The notes under the pieces were generated by a model that was not told the origin of the DNA, did not search any database, and saw only the letters and a program-made list of their open reading frames with translations. A stretch of 64,000 nt of DNA from Oxyruncus cristatus (lineage: Eukaryota > Chordata > Aves > Passeriformes > Cotingidae), in NCBI GenBank assembly GCA_013399855.1, contig VXAY01004090.1:376731-440730 (forward strand), written 5' to 3'. The position numbers were made by a program, and so were the translations under genes. Below, in pieces: positions 45,384 through 58,200 of the stretch (positions are counted from its first letter, which is position 1; every line of letters begins with the position of its first letter).

Positions 45384-46496
45384 TCATAACTGATTATTCA
45401 TTTATTTAAGTAAGATGCTACCTTTCTGTACATACAGATAAATATATCCTTCCTTATAAAAGATTGAAAAACCCGAAGAAAACTCAAAGCATAATGTACA
45501 GTGACTGGTTGTGCAGTTACCTTGTGCCCAGTTCAAACAGAATTAGCATCCACAATATTTATCTCACTGAACAATAGGGAAAATTAGTGGCAAAAATTCT
45601 CAGTTAAGCTGTGGATGAGGTGTCAATCCACCATGCTGCTGGAGCCCTATATATTGCTCCCAAGAAAAATAAAATACAGTAAACAATAGACAACTGGAGG
45701 GAAAAAAAAACAGAGTTCCAAGAGAATAAATGTTTGTATGTATAAGCCCTGGAAGAGGCAAAAATCTTAAGCTCTTAGACAGAGATATTCTAGTCAGCGT
45801 GAACAAACCTGGAGAGAATGGCTTATCAAGTATTTTCAGGAGGAAAAAATACAATATCTGTAAGTGAAGCATAGCAAGGATTCAGATGTTTCTGATGTGT
45901 CACATGAGGTCAAGCCTTTTAACATTTGTCAAGCTACAAAACAACAGCAAAACTTGAACTATCTTTTACCATGACTTGAGTCAGAACAGAGCCCAGCCCT
46001 GACAGCAGCTGCACAAGGAACAGCTGGCAAAGACCTAACATGCCTGGGCAGTTTCATCACCTCAGATTATCAGTGTATCAAGTCTTTTGTTGGAAATTAA
46101 AAAAAAAAAAAAAAACAAATAACAGAAATCAAAAGTAATTTCTTTACCAGTCAAAGTCTTCTGAACAGCATAAACAGAAAAAATGTTCATCTTCCTGGCA
46201 TCCTATATCTGCTAATCTATGCAGAATCAGTGTTGCTTTTAAAAATACTTGTCGGAAAAAAAAACAAGTATAAAAGACAAGAAAGGTTATTTGATTAAAA
46301 AAAATATAAAATTTAATACATTTTTTAAAATGTTTATAAATTTGTGTTTCTGATGTTAATGTCAGGAAAACAGAGGTACTGAGTGAATCAGAAATCTCTA
46401 ATAAAACTGAAAGTTCACCCTGAAGCACATTGGACAGTTTGAAGTTTGGCTTACTGTTTCCTTAAGATCCCTAAAGCAAGTTTCTCTTCAAGGACA
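45384..46496. other. No recognised gene; exon candidates inside
   Basis: Contains a poly-A run at 46099-46115 and two exon-like minus-strand segments (45521-45566 and 46148-46247), discussed as findings. Nothing else could be supported. Confidence 0.35.
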
Positions 46497-46820
46497 GACA
46501 AAGATTTGGGGTTTTCAGCCTTGGAAAGAAAAGGCTAAATAAGACTCTCATTGCTGCCTACAATGACTAAATTGAAGGCTATGAAAGAGGAAGGACCAAG
46601 ACTCCTCTCAGACTCACATGTTGAAAGCACTACAGGAAAAGTCTACTCAATGCAATCACCATGACAGTGGTCAAATATTCAAAGGGAGGACCCCAGAGCA
46701 TGCAAAATCTCCAGCAAATAAGGTCCAGAGCAACCTGATCTAAGTTGGTCCTGCTTTGAGAAAGGGTTGGGCCAGATCCTTCAAAGGTCTCTTCCAGCCT
46801 AAACTATGATGTGGTTCTAC
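46497..46820 (+). mobile_element. CR1 LINE, diverged 3' fragment
   Basis: ACAAAGATTTGGGGTTTTCAGC begins a diverged copy of the region coding the ORF2 tail. CAGAGCAACCTGATCTAAGT and GGTCTCTTCCAGCCTAAACTA near the right edge are clear CR1 3' blocks. It is more eroded than most copies here. Confidence 0.75.
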
Positions 46821-48024
46821 CTCATCAAAGTGGGCAGAGAGGATTGTGTCCAGGATATTATCCATGTTTGGAAAGCACCTGTGTTTTACAACAGCTTTCT
46901 GGGAAAATATGCCCGATAGAAAGTTCCTAGTTTGTCTCAGCCCCTTCTCCAGAAGAGAAGATTAAACCACTTCAGTCTGAAGTTAATCACACAAAGCTGA
47001 CATTTTGTATTCAGGGTATATCTGAGAGATGTCTGGACTGGCACCATTAGCACCAGGACTTTCAGTGGAAAAAAAGTACTCAAGTCAATAAGACCCATGT
47101 CACTTCCCTATGCCCTAATGAATAAAGTCAAGTTCAACTCTGAAATGCTCCTTAGAAGTTAGGAAACTGGGTGACACAAGTAAGCTGAATGCAGCCTGGT
47201 GCAGTGCTTTTACCACAAGTCTCACTGCGTGGAATTTCACCACTAGTTTCCCTCCCTGAAAATGCAGTTTCATGGCACAATTAGCCTAATCAACTGCCTC
47301 TGCAACAGGGGCAATCTTGTTGCTCTTCTCAATCACAGTCCTGAATTTTTGCTGTTCTCCTTGTGCCAGCCTTGGCACAGGTGTGACCCTAAGGTGAGCT
47401 GACACAGGACATATTTTGTCAGAGCAAAAGTGAATACTTTTCTGGCTATAACTAACTTGTCAACTTGTGGATCCAGAGGAGCAGCAGTGCTGGTGCAAGA
47501 GCAGGGGGGCAGGAGAAGGCAACTATACTGCCAGGGATTTAGAGATCAACTCAGTCAGAATTCAAAACTGCAGGTTGTACAGCAAATGCTATTCAGTACC
47601 AAATAGCCATGTCAGGAGGGGCCCCTCCAGGCAGTGCAGAGAAGCCCTGCTCAGCAGTGCACTGTGGAGTGCAAGACATAGCTGGCAGTGCCATGCCAGA
47701 GAGCTGCTAGCAGCTGGCAGCAGAGAAGCAAAAACCAACAGTACTGATCCCACGGAGACTAAGTACCGTAGAGCAAACTTTCTAGTTTAGCAGGATTTGG
47801 GACCTATTTAGCCTTAGCTGTGTCACCTTTATCCAGCACTTCAGAGATTCTCAACAAAGTTGGTTGTACTTTTCATTTTAGCATTAACTGCCCATACCAG
47901 TATCCTGCTCTAAATGATGCGAATGGGAGTTTCACCACAGAATTCAGGAGTGCAGGGGTAGATGAATATAGTGATTTGTGGAAACGCTAGGAGCTTGCCT
48001 GGCTTCTGGCAAATAGCCCAGCAA
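46821..48024. other. No recognised gene
   Basis: Contains a GC-richer patch at 47.46-47.76 kb that gives a 107-codon plus-strand frame, with no recognisable domain or supported splice sites. Confidence 0.35.
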
Positions 48025-48128
48025 TTTATGTATTCAGAAGGAACCATTAGATCATTTAGCCTGACCTGCTGTATATCACAGGACATTGTATTTCACCATC
48101 TCATCCTTGCATTCACTCCAACAAATAT
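48025..48128 (-). mobile_element. Ancient CR1-type 3' end, turtle/crocodile-like
   Basis: GAACCATTAGATCATTTAGC followed by CTGACCTGCTGTATATCACA closely resembles the antisense 3' end of an old CR1 group abundant in turtles and crocodilians (gatcatctagtctgacctcctgtataacacagg). It is distinct from the bird CR1 subfamilies in the rest of the window. Confidence 0.65.
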
Positions 48129-48503
48129 GTATCAGGTACATTAAATTGTTATTCCCTGTATATCTGCCAGCCTGAATGAACAAGATACTGTTTTCTGAAA
48201 AGGTATCAAGTCACTTCCAGTATCCTACAGCCTGCAGTGTAAGGCTTCCTTGAATAACCCATGAAAGCGATGGGAAATCTGACCACTGAAGACTGGTAAA
48301 AGCTGTTGTTTACAGGACCAATATATTTGATTATATCAACATCTGATTACAAGGAAATATTCAGTTGCAAGTAAGAATGCTATGTTACATATTTTTGAGA
48401 AACCAGGGTATGGTTCATAACTCAGTGCATGGTGCCCACTTAGATTAATTAATTAATTTAATTCCAAATACTTGATTAATATTACAGTTTTATGCAAGCA
48501 ATA
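48129..48503. other. No recognised feature
   Basis: Ends in an (ATTA)n-like AT stretch at 48443-48462. It may contain the decayed remainder of the ancient element on its left. Confidence 0.35.
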
Positions 48504-48642
48504 GTGATGGCCCATCCCTGGAAGTGTCCAAGGCCAGGGTGGACAGGGTTTTGAGCAGCCTGGTCTAGTGGGGCTCATGGCAGGGGGTTGGAACTGGATG
48601 ATCTTTAAGGGCTCTTCCAACCCAAACGTTTTTATGTTTATA
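48504..48642 (+). mobile_element. CR1 LINE, short 3' fragment
   Basis: GGCCCATCCCTGGAAGTGTC, GGTTGGAACTGGATGATCTT and CTCTTCCAACCCAAACGTTT: the 3' end of a sense CR1, about 140 bp. Confidence 0.9.
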
Positions 48643-49117
48643 CACATGGTGACATATGGTGAACTTCAAGATGCCTTATAGCAGAGATGTCAGGATTACC
48701 ATGCTCCTTCTCCAGCCACCACCCCTGGCTCACTCACATCTCACGTTCAGCCAAGATCCAATTAGCTGCCCTCTGCTATCCCATGGTTTAGCTCTCTAAC
48801 ACTGACATGGAGGACAGTGTTCAAGTGTTCAAAGCATAGCTAATATAAAATGCAGAATTAGTGATAAATGAGAGTGCCTTCATTTAAATGAAATATACAC
48901 ACCTTTTTAGGATATGAACCTACTGAAAGCCCATCTCAATCCTTCATTATTTATCTCACTGTGCCTGCAAAGTGACAGAAATCAGTAAACCCCCAAGGCA
49001 ACATTTCTGCAGCCAAGAATTACCTACTGTTCATGCATTTTTCTCAGGTGCAAGACTGTCATTAGCTGTAATATTGTAAGTCGCTCATGACTTTCACTTG
49101 GATTCATGTGTCTAGGT
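48643..49117. other. No recognised feature
   Basis: AT-rich DNA with nothing supported. Confidence 0.4.
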
Positions 49118-49365
49118 CAGGCTTCCCAGCACAAAAAACAATGATATACTGGAGGGAATCCAGGGATGGTTATCATGACAGTCAGGGGGCTGAAGGACAT
49201 GGGATATGAGAAGAGGATGTGGGAGCCAGCTTTAATTAATGGTAAGAAAAGGTAGAAGGAGTGAGGGAAATCTCACTGCTATCTACAGCTACTTAATGCT
49301 GTTGGGGGTGTAAAAAAATGGAGCCAGGCCCTCCTCAGAGTTGGCAGTAGTGGGGAGTGCAGATA
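49118..49365 (+). mobile_element. CR1 LINE, internal fragment without 3' end
   Basis: GAGGGAATCCAGGGATGGTT, ATCTACAGCTACTTAATGCTG and GGAGCCAGGCCCTCCTCAGA follow the CR1 ORF2 tail of an older subfamily. The copy lacks the 3' end. Confidence 0.65.
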
Positions 49366-49582
49366 ATACTTGGTACTGCAGGTTATGCAGTGCAGTAGTA
49401 ACAGCGCTGAGTTACCTTGGGGAGAGGTCACACTGCTCCTGGCTGTATTTTTGAGAGTGAATTAGTACATGATAAGCACTGTACCTCCACACCTAAGCAA
49501 CACGTATCCATAACAGCTTGGAAGCCACCACACAGATACACCCACTATTAAGGAAAATTCCCTGTCTGACCATTCAGGAGCC
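49366..49582. other. No recognised feature
   Basis: A short spacer between the CR1 fragment and the LTR candidate. Confidence 0.4.
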
Positions 49583-49586
49583 ACTC
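49583..49586. repeat. Possible target duplication, left copy (ACTC)
   Basis: ACTC lies immediately before the left terminus (TGGC) of the LTR candidate and is repeated directly after its right terminus at 49985-49988. Four bases is a short match and could be chance. Confidence 0.4.
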
Positions 49587-49984
49587 TGGCAGTCACTCTC
49601 ACATCACCTGAGCTGGGACCAAGGCCCTTTCACAGCTACACACCCCACACTCACGCAGTCAGACCAGGTTTCCTCACTGGCTCGACCCCAGGTTTCCTAT
49701 AGCAGAGTCTCAGACATCTCAATACTTAAAATAATTTAATCATCATGCAACAACTAAACAGTAGCTCGAGCTGGTGCCTCTGAGAAGGGGTCTCCAAACA
49801 AAGGAACCCCTGGGCTTTTATGCCCTCTCAGTGTTAACTCGGAGTGGTCTGGAGTAACCGGCTCCTGATGTGTCTCTGAGTGTCCAGTCACCTGAACGGG
49901 CCACAAGTCTTTGCGTCCTTTGTTATGCAAAGGGTCGACACTTCAGGGCTCTCTGTCTCCGGGTCGGGCTCCTGCCCCCCCACA
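49587..49984 (-). mobile_element. Probable solo LTR, about 398 bp (antisense)
   Basis: Read on the minus strand, the element starts TGTGGGGGGGCAGGAGCCCG and ends GTGACTGCCA, giving TG...CA termini. Inside are a TATA-like GCATAAAAGCC (around 49813-49823) and, about 75 bases further, an ATTAAA polyadenylation-type signal (49735-49740). The 5' third is GC-rich with several CpGs, unlike its flanks. A flanking ACTC on both sides would be a 4-bp target duplication, as gammaretrovirus-related elements make. No internal retroviral genes are adjacent. The family is not recognised and the boundaries are tentative. Confidence 0.55.
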
Positions 49985-51325
49985 ACTCAACCTGCAGCTC
50001 TTACTGCAGCTGCACTCCGAGCTACCTGAACTGAAAGCATTCCCAAACACCCACTGCATATGGTTTTTTCATGGGTAAGATACAATGTGAACTAACTTCT
50101 TGTGTTCCTCCCAGTGATGTCCATTAACTGACTACAGCTCTGAACTAACTGTTTTTTCTCACTGCCAGTTTTTTGATAGCTGGTGTACAGTCACTGGAAG
50201 TGTGTTTAAAAACTTTAGTTTGTTTAAATAACCTTGTTTTTTAGGACAGGAAGGCTCCATTAATAGAGAAGCTTAACATCTACAATGCCAAAGTGCAAAG
50301 GAAGTGCAGACAGTTCGTAGATCTTAGAAGAGGGCCATTTGAAAGCACAGCAACCTTGTGTTCTCATTTTTCAGAACAAGGTCTACAAGCAGAATGAGAA
50401 CGGGAATATCATTTTACATGGGGGGGGGAAGCAAATTACAGACACCACATTTTGTTGAACATTCAGTATTCCCACTCACAAAACAAGACTATATTCTATA
50501 ATAACTTGGAGCTAATGAAGCACAGCTGCTTTATATGCTTCAGAAGTAGATTAAGACACAACAGGATGTTCAGTAACTATGTTAGAAAAGTAAATTCCTT
50601 AAGGTAACTATATCAGTCTACAGAAAAAAAAAACCTGCCTGCCAAAACTGGCCCTGTACTTTCACTATACTTGTAATTCTTTTTCATTAACACTTTTCCT
50701 TGCACTGGATTCAAAAAAGTAAAAGTAAAGATGACAACAAATAAATCTTGATCCAAAACCTGCCATGAACTGTCTTCCTGAATGTGTGCCGAGTCTGAAT
50801 TTTCATTCCTTCTTATGTAAAACTTGCATCAAAAAAGTGGTGAGAAAACTTACTTCAACAGCAGTTACTCAGTTATCTGAAGTACTGACACCTATTTAGA
50901 CTGTTTACATTTCAGTCCATGTTGAACTGAAGCTGTAGTTGGTAAAAAAAAAAAAAAAAAAAAAGACAAAATATAAGCATTTTGCCAAAGTTTTCCAAAC
51001 ACCTTTAATTTACATCTCATTTTTCATATATAAGTGTGGTGCAAAATGTTTTCCAAAATTAAGACATTTTTAAGTTAAAGTGGAAAAAAGTAATAGAAAG
51101 TACACAACTTTTGTAAATATTAAGAAGAAAGTATTTGTAACTTCATATTATAGTGTAAAACACTCCTGGATTGTAGATGTAATATTTCTGACACTTGAGT
51201 TTTCCTTTGACCTTTGCAGCTCAGAAACTTCTTTTTAAAATACTTCTTGCTATTTTCCAATCACTTTTCAAGTCACCTTTATGCCAACATCAGTGATGTG
51301 CATCACGCCTTACTCAGATTAGGTC
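49985..51325. other. No recognised gene
   Basis: Begins with the possible right target duplication (ACTC, 49985-49988). Contains a run of ten G near 50420-50429 and a poly-A run at 50944-50964. Confidence 0.4.
50944..50964. repeat. Poly-A run (21)
   Basis: A continuous A run with no recognisable retroposon body in front of it. Confidence 0.85.
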
Positions 51326-51418
51326 ACATCCTGCTCTAGCTCTGGCAGAGTAAATCTGGTACAGGTGACCTCATTTAAAGTTACTGCAGTCTGGCATGGG
51401 TGTAATTTAACACAGAAC
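51326..51418. repeat. Second ancient sauropsid-type repeat copy (candidate)
   Basis: ATCCTGCTCTAGCTCTGGCA, AGTAAATCTGGTACAGGTGA and AAAGTTACTGCAGTCTGGCA are in the order of the same old repeat proposed at 44165-44258. It is diverged, so the assignment is tentative. Confidence 0.4.
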
Positions 51419-51965
51419 TTGGATGCCTGGCTGTATCAGTACCCCTTTTAAACCACTCCTTTAAGTGCTTGACTACTGGGAGACTTAATTGTGTTACACT
51501 TGACCGAAACGCTGGGAATTACCCCCCATTCCAACACAAATAGAGCTTTATTTTAGTTCTTAGATTTTCCATTAATAATCCACACAGTTTGCAATGGTAG
51601 GCATGCTGCTGGCAATGACGTAAACAGAGAAGATCCAGTGAAGTCACTGGAGAAATGTATATGCAAAAAGGACAAGATAGAACAGAAAGAGTAGCAGTGC
51701 AATACATCTACTATGCTCACACATACACAGGCCCACCTATTAAGCATATTCAATCCAAGGATCCATTGCTTACTTTACAAGACATTATCAGGGATAGTGA
51801 AACTCGAGCCTTAGATACTAAGGAGATGAAAAGATAGTAGGTGTTTCGTAGGCAGATACAAAAAACCTCAAGATGAAAACTGTAAGGGGTCTTACTAACG
51901 ATTACAGGTAGACAAAGATGTGGAGGGGAAGTGAACAACAGGTCCCATCCTTCTCTTATAGGTTA
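51419..51965. other. No recognised feature
   Basis: Overlapping short frames on both strands with no recognisable domain. Confidence 0.4.
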
Positions 51966-52294
51966 TAATCACAGAATCATAGAATCGTTAAGGTTGGAAA
52001 AGACCTTAAGATCATCAGGTTCAACCATCAGCCTAATTCTACCAAGTGCACCACTAAACCATGTCTGTAAGTACCTCATCTACATGTCTTTTAAGTACCT
52101 CCAGAGATGGTGACTCCAGCACTTCCCTGGGCAGCCTGTTCCAGTGCTTGACAATCTTATCGTTGAAGAATTTTCTCGTAACATCTAGTCTCTCCTGGTG
52201 CAGCTTCAGGACATTTCCTCTTTGTCCTATTGCTAGGGAGAAGAGACCAGCTCCCACCTAGCTACAACCTCCTTTCAAGTAGTTGTAGAAAGTT
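51966..52294 (-). mobile_element. CR1 LINE, 3' fragment (antisense)
   Basis: AATCACAGAATCATAGAATC, AAGGTTGGAAAAGACCTTAA, CCACTAAACCATGTCTGTAA and CAGCTTCAGGACATTTCC: the antisense 3' end of the CR1 subfamily also seen at 9.6 and 17.3 kb. It ends within AGTAGTTGTAGAAAG. Confidence 0.92.
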
Positions 52295-55200
52295 AAAGCC
52301 CCTTAGCAGAGATGGCCAGAAACAGTACATGTATCATTTACTCAGACCTTGAGCATTAATGCAAACTCTAGGTGGGGATAGAGTCTGCAGCTTATATACT
52401 CCTTCCATACATCTGTCCTGTTCAGCCATTCCTCCAGCAGCTGTAACCTGGAGGTAGGAATCACATCAGCATCCTACCTGCACCTGAGGGGATTATGAAT
52501 CAGGGCCCTTGGGACTGCTTTGATCCAGCAAGGAATGCTATGCAATCCTACAATCACGTTCTCATCATGACAGTTTAATGGTTCATAGAAATAAGTGTTC
52601 ACTTCACTACAGTTCTAAAGTAGCGTGGGTGCTCACAGCACACAGAAACGAATGCTTTTCTAAGATAGAAAAAAAAAAAAGAAATATTAAAGGAAAAAAT
52701 ATTGCAAGAACAAATAGGCAATTAGAAGTTATTTCTTAAATCTGACAAGCCTTTAACTGAGACAGCCCTGCCATAATAAAACCATAAAATACTCATTAAA
52801 TGGCTGTGAAAACTTATATCAGATAGATATGAGATTTCATTGACAAAAGAACAAGACCCAACAGATGAATGAAGCTCATATCTGTAAAATTTTTAAAGTC
52901 TTTCAAAGTTTAATGTACTTCATAAAAAGCTAAATATTGCCACCAAAGCCTGTGGAGACCAATCCCATGTGTATCTCTATTTAAGGGAGTGGTCAGAGAG
53001 ATAACCATGAAATTAATTTCTCAGATGCTAGTAATTGAGGAATTGACAATTTTCATTGGAAAGAAAACAATGTTTGCAAATGCTCTGATTTAATCTCAGT
53101 AGCCATCCCAGTATTTTCTGCAACCCCTTCCATTCTTTTCTGTCCTTTCGTTTTCCAAGTAGGATGACATGCCTGGAAGTTAAATGACTTGGAGAGATAT
53201 ATGCAGGAAACCATCAGCATAGGATTCCTGTAAACACTAGTATGAGCTCATTGCTCCCATTTCTTCTTCTCTAGCCCTCTGCATAGAGCTACCCATGACT
53301 GTCATGTCACCTTCAGACAGTCTCTGCCTAGTAAATTTGACACTAAATCAGTTGCACATTGTATACCTCATGACGAAAATCTTCCCACTTTGTTTAGATC
53401 ACATTTCAGATACAGATGTGGTTATGATGGTTATGGTTACGGTTCCAGAGCTGATCATAATTGATTGATTCATTGACTGATTAATTTTTATACACTGATT
53501 GCAGGAAACCTTCAGAAGCAGACTTTAATATCTAGTTTATATATCTAATCAAATATATATCTAGTATCTATACATATGTGTAATGTATCTAATTTATATA
53601 GGTTGAGAAATGGTATAGAAATTTCTTCAACAGGGAAACAAAAAGATTTGCCATTGCTTCAGAGAGATGAAAGATACTAATTTAATTGTTAACAAGGGAA
53701 GCAGCAAAGCAGTTGTAATGAGAAGTTAGAGTCAGGAGGACATGTAAAAGTACCTGTGAAAACATGTTTGTTATGCTCAAAGTCCTATTTGTCAAATCTT
53801 TTAAAACAAAAGGAAGCATTAAGTTTGTTCACTGCCTCAGAAGTTGCCTATTTGTGTGACTTTCAAATATGTCTCACCAAGTACCATTATGAAGGGCTGT
53901 CAATTCATTAGTTGCTCCTCCCTCGAGACCATTTCACTTCATAATTAAAATGGCTTAAGCCAGAAAGGGAGCTGCCTTTCTCCAGAGTCCACCAGGAGGT
54001 GGCACAGGAGGTCACCACTGCCTCCCACATCAAATCAGGGCCACAGGCAGAAGAGATGCACGCAGGAAATTGAGTGAGTTACGGTTAGGAGATGGGGAGA
54101 AAAGACTATAAAGGATGAGAATGTGGTGAAGGGCAGCAGGCAGTGCTGATGAGGCTCAGAGACACAGAAGCTCAGATGAAAACCATTAAACCCTGAAGGA
54201 GAAGGTAAATGGAGTCCCTACCAGTGGTCAAGAGGATGAGGAGGGTGGCTGTGTCACTGTTGCAGCTAGATGAGGCCCTTAAAATTTTACACTCTATTGG
54301 GACAGGCAGATTCCTCTCTAAAGGCTTAGAAACCAGACCTGAAAGTAAACCACTACACACATTTGTGATATTAGAACATCAAGGAGTGTTGGGGATCTGA
54401 CTCATATTTTGAACATGTAATGATGGCAATATTGTGACACTAACCAGCTTCAATTTACTATAGTGGAATTCTCACGGTATGCGTGATGGAAGAACACAGC
54501 TGCAAACACTTTCATGGGGAGCGTCACATGTTTTGTTATTATTTAGGTTGGTTTAATGGCTCAGTCCTCTTTCAGATTAATATAATCGGAAGAAAAAAAT
54601 CTGTTTACTTGATGACTGTGTACCCAGGCAACATTGGAATCCATAATAAAAGGTATTATTGGTCACTTTTATTACTAATCAACATTTTCAAACAAGAGCC
54701 TGGAGTAAGATTCCAATCCTTATTAAGGGGTTTTAAGCATATTTGGCCCAATCTGATATGTTTTCCATTGATTTTTCTATAAGCAACCATTAAATATTTA
54801 AATGGCTTCTCCAAAATTTGATCTGAATTACAAAGGAGATCAAGTGCTGGGTGGAGAAATGTTTATTCAATCAGATATTAGAAACTGAGCAGGACAATCT
54901 TCAGCTGCAAAGTTGCCTTCCAACACAGTTCCCAGAATTGAAGCCACAGAATTTAGGATCATTTGGAGGTTCAGGGTAAATACCTTATGACTTGGAGCTG
55001 TAGATGGAATTTAAATTGAAATTATTTACATCCAGTTTTATTTTATGCTCATTTTTAGTGCTACTCCATAAAGCAAACCCTAACATAGTTATAAATCTGT
55101 CAGCATTGCATCAGCTGTGTCAATCCATTGGTCCTTACACAGATGCAGTTGTTAAAGGATCTCTACCAATGTCACTCTTCCCATGTTCATTTGTACACCT

Positions 55201-58200
55201 TGGATACAACACAATAGGCTGTTTGCATCCAGACCTTTTTTAACAGCAACAGACAAAATAAAATATCTCTAAAATAATATGCAGTTCTTGTGGACCCCAA
55301 AGGATGTTTGAGAGAAGGTTAGAAAAAGCTTGAGCACTAACAGTTCCTGAATACAAATGCTGTAGGAAGCCAAGTCTATCCCGCCCGTTGCTTTAACAGC
55401 TGTAATGCTGACTGAACCCTTTTGGCACTTTGGACACTGGGATGTCACTAATAATACCTTTTAAGCCATTCCTTCTATTACCTCTGCTTTAAAGTTCCTG
55501 TTTATTAAATTACTGCCTATCTCTTTTTATATCTGTTTTCAAAACAGAGGGACACAGGGTTGGGATTTATCAAAGCAAAAAATAGCTCATGGGTCAGCTA
55601 CTCCAGGCTCCATTGCAAACTGAACAAAATGAATGCTACGATGCCTGTCACCAAAAGCATCCTAATTGAGGAGTACAAGAGGTCTTGTGACTGAGATAAT
55701 ATTTATTTGCTATTCCAATGCAACGACCACTATTGACAAGACCAAATTTTATCTTTGGTCACTATAGATCAAAGCTTTTAAATTTTTTTCTTTAAAATAC
55801 TGGAAAACATTGTGCTTTTTAGAATCAAAAAGCCTGGCTAGTGTTTTTTAGAAAAAATCCAACTCTAGACAGTCTTTCTTACCCTCCTCTTCATTAATCA
55901 AATACTATATACCATGCTTACAAGCATGGAGCAGGCTGCATGCATATTTCCTGGAGCAGATAGTTGGAATTGGCAGCCTGCACACAGGAAACCCATGTCA
56001 ACATCTTCTTGACCTTCAGGCTGCAGTGAGGGTCTCTGTTTGTACTCAGGACTGCATTTTGTCTGTAGCAGGCCCTCCTCTTCCACTACTTCCTAAACCC
56101 CACTGCTCTTCCACTGCAGCATCACTCGTTATACTATGTGTGTTGCTTATGCCACAGGGAACAAAGCCAAGCACTGCCTCAGGAGGCTGGTGGAGATCAC
56201 TGCCAGCAGCAATGCCCCATACCTGCCGTGTAGATGCTGTAGCCCACCAGCAGCAGATGCTGTTTGTGTGATAGGACAAAGTGGATACAACTTCCACATT
56301 TTCTTCTGTGCCTCCTCAAGCTGCACCAGAGGCTCCCACTTGGCTGGCTCCTGGGTGACATCCCAGTGACGTGTCACACTGTCATCTCGTCTTCTCCATT
56401 CTGAACATCCACAGCGTGCTGCAGTGTTACAGGACCTTGTGCTGCTGAAGAACTCGAATTTAAATGTACAAACATAGAAGAAGAGAAAGACAGCTCTGAC
56501 TTTTTGACTCTCTGGGCTTTAGCATTTAATGTGGTGAAATAATTGTGTTGCTCATTTGTGCCTTACAGAATGTGTCACACGGTTAAAATTTAACAGACAA
56601 ATTCCACCCTGTGGATTTTGGGAGTGAAATGGTCTGTTTGCAGTAGCCAGGCAACGCTTTCTGAAACAAACATTACATTTACCCAAGAGGTATTTTTTTT
56701 TCTACTGGGAAGTATCTTCTGTCCATTTCCTAGCTCATACTTTTCCATAGTCAAGAGCAGCTCCATCACTGCTGCTAGAGAACACTTGGGGCTTTGCAGT
56801 GCTGCATTCAGGTTTGGGGTGCAGTTTATTTCAAAATGGGGCTAGATCTGTTTGCTAGGGCTAAGCCCCTTATGCAGCTCATGCTTCTAAGTAATTAGAT
56901 ACCCTACCGTGATCAGCTTTAGCTCAGAGGCTCCCACAAGTTCACAGCCAAAGTCAAATCTGTGTCTGGGTGGGATGCTGGTGGGGATTTTTTGTTTATA
57001 AAATAAGACTGAAAGGGTCAGGGGAGAAACAGAGCTAAATAATTGTGTCCTCATAAACAGCGATGGGTTGCCATTCATTGATAAACAGTACACTAAAGTC
57101 TGCATGACGTTAATTTGCTCATCCCCCAAGTGATACTCTACTGTTCTTTGCAGGTTTGGTATCAGTGAAGAATACTAATTGCTGAATAATACAAAGGTCC
57201 CTGCACAGCTGTCAGATGTTAATGACCTCCACTTACTACACTGTGCTGGAGCTCAACCCCTGAGCTGCAGTGAAAGTCCACGCATTCTTATTAATCCTCC
57301 TGTAAAAGTCACAGTCTAAGAAAGCATCATAGTCTCCATAGAAACAACTGAAAAAAAATCTCTGTAGATATCACAAATAACAGAAAGGGCTCTGGTTGAA
57401 AATCTTGAATTGTGGGTGCGGCCCATAGCCTTCCCCCCACCTTCCCCATGGCCCAGGACCCCCTTTGAGCCCATCCTGGGTCCACCAGTTCCTGCCCCAG
57501 AGATGCTGCAGGATACCAGTCTCCAATCCCACTCCAGCGGTAAAGTCAAGGAAATGAGAATTTGCGCAACGGTGCTAAACATACACTGAGTCCTGCAGTG
57601 CTTCTGAGGAAAACAGAAATATCACTGATGAACAGCATCAGTGCAGGAAAAACAGAGCCCTGATGGTGGGACCAGGCCTTCGTGCTCATGCGTGTTTTTG
57701 AGGAGGCAGGTGGGGAAGAAGCACAGCTCTCATCAGGGCAAAGACAGCAGCATCTTGTTTATTCCGGAAAGTTAAGACTTGGCCACCTGTTAGGAAAACA
57801 GGGGACCTCTGTGGGCCTTAGTACAAGCAGGAGAGAGAGCACAAGAGGGAATGATTGCTTTCTGAAGAAGAAGGAGAGGAGTCATGAGGCACAATTCAGA
57901 AAGGGATCTGGAGCAAAGGGAAGAGAGCAGACAGGCAGCTTTGCCAGGAGGACACCCTCGTCCTCTATGTCCTCTTTCAAATCAGGCTTCATCTGGAAGA
58001 CTCTGAAGAAGATAGGTAGGTCTGCATTTATATAAAGAACCATGAATTAGTAAGCAGTCACACTTGGAAGATGTTTGGGGGCAAAGCCCCTAAAGGGTTA
58101 AGAGCCAAAGAAAGCATCTGTTGCTCACCAACAGAGATGTCTTGCTTGGAGATATCTGCTTGAAATTCTGTGCTGCTGGACCAGACCTACTCTGGCACCC

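Noticed and set aside
55898..56377. Stack of overlapping frames on both strands
   Set aside because: A locally GC-rich patch with few stops; mutually overlapping frames, no domain and no clear splice pairs.
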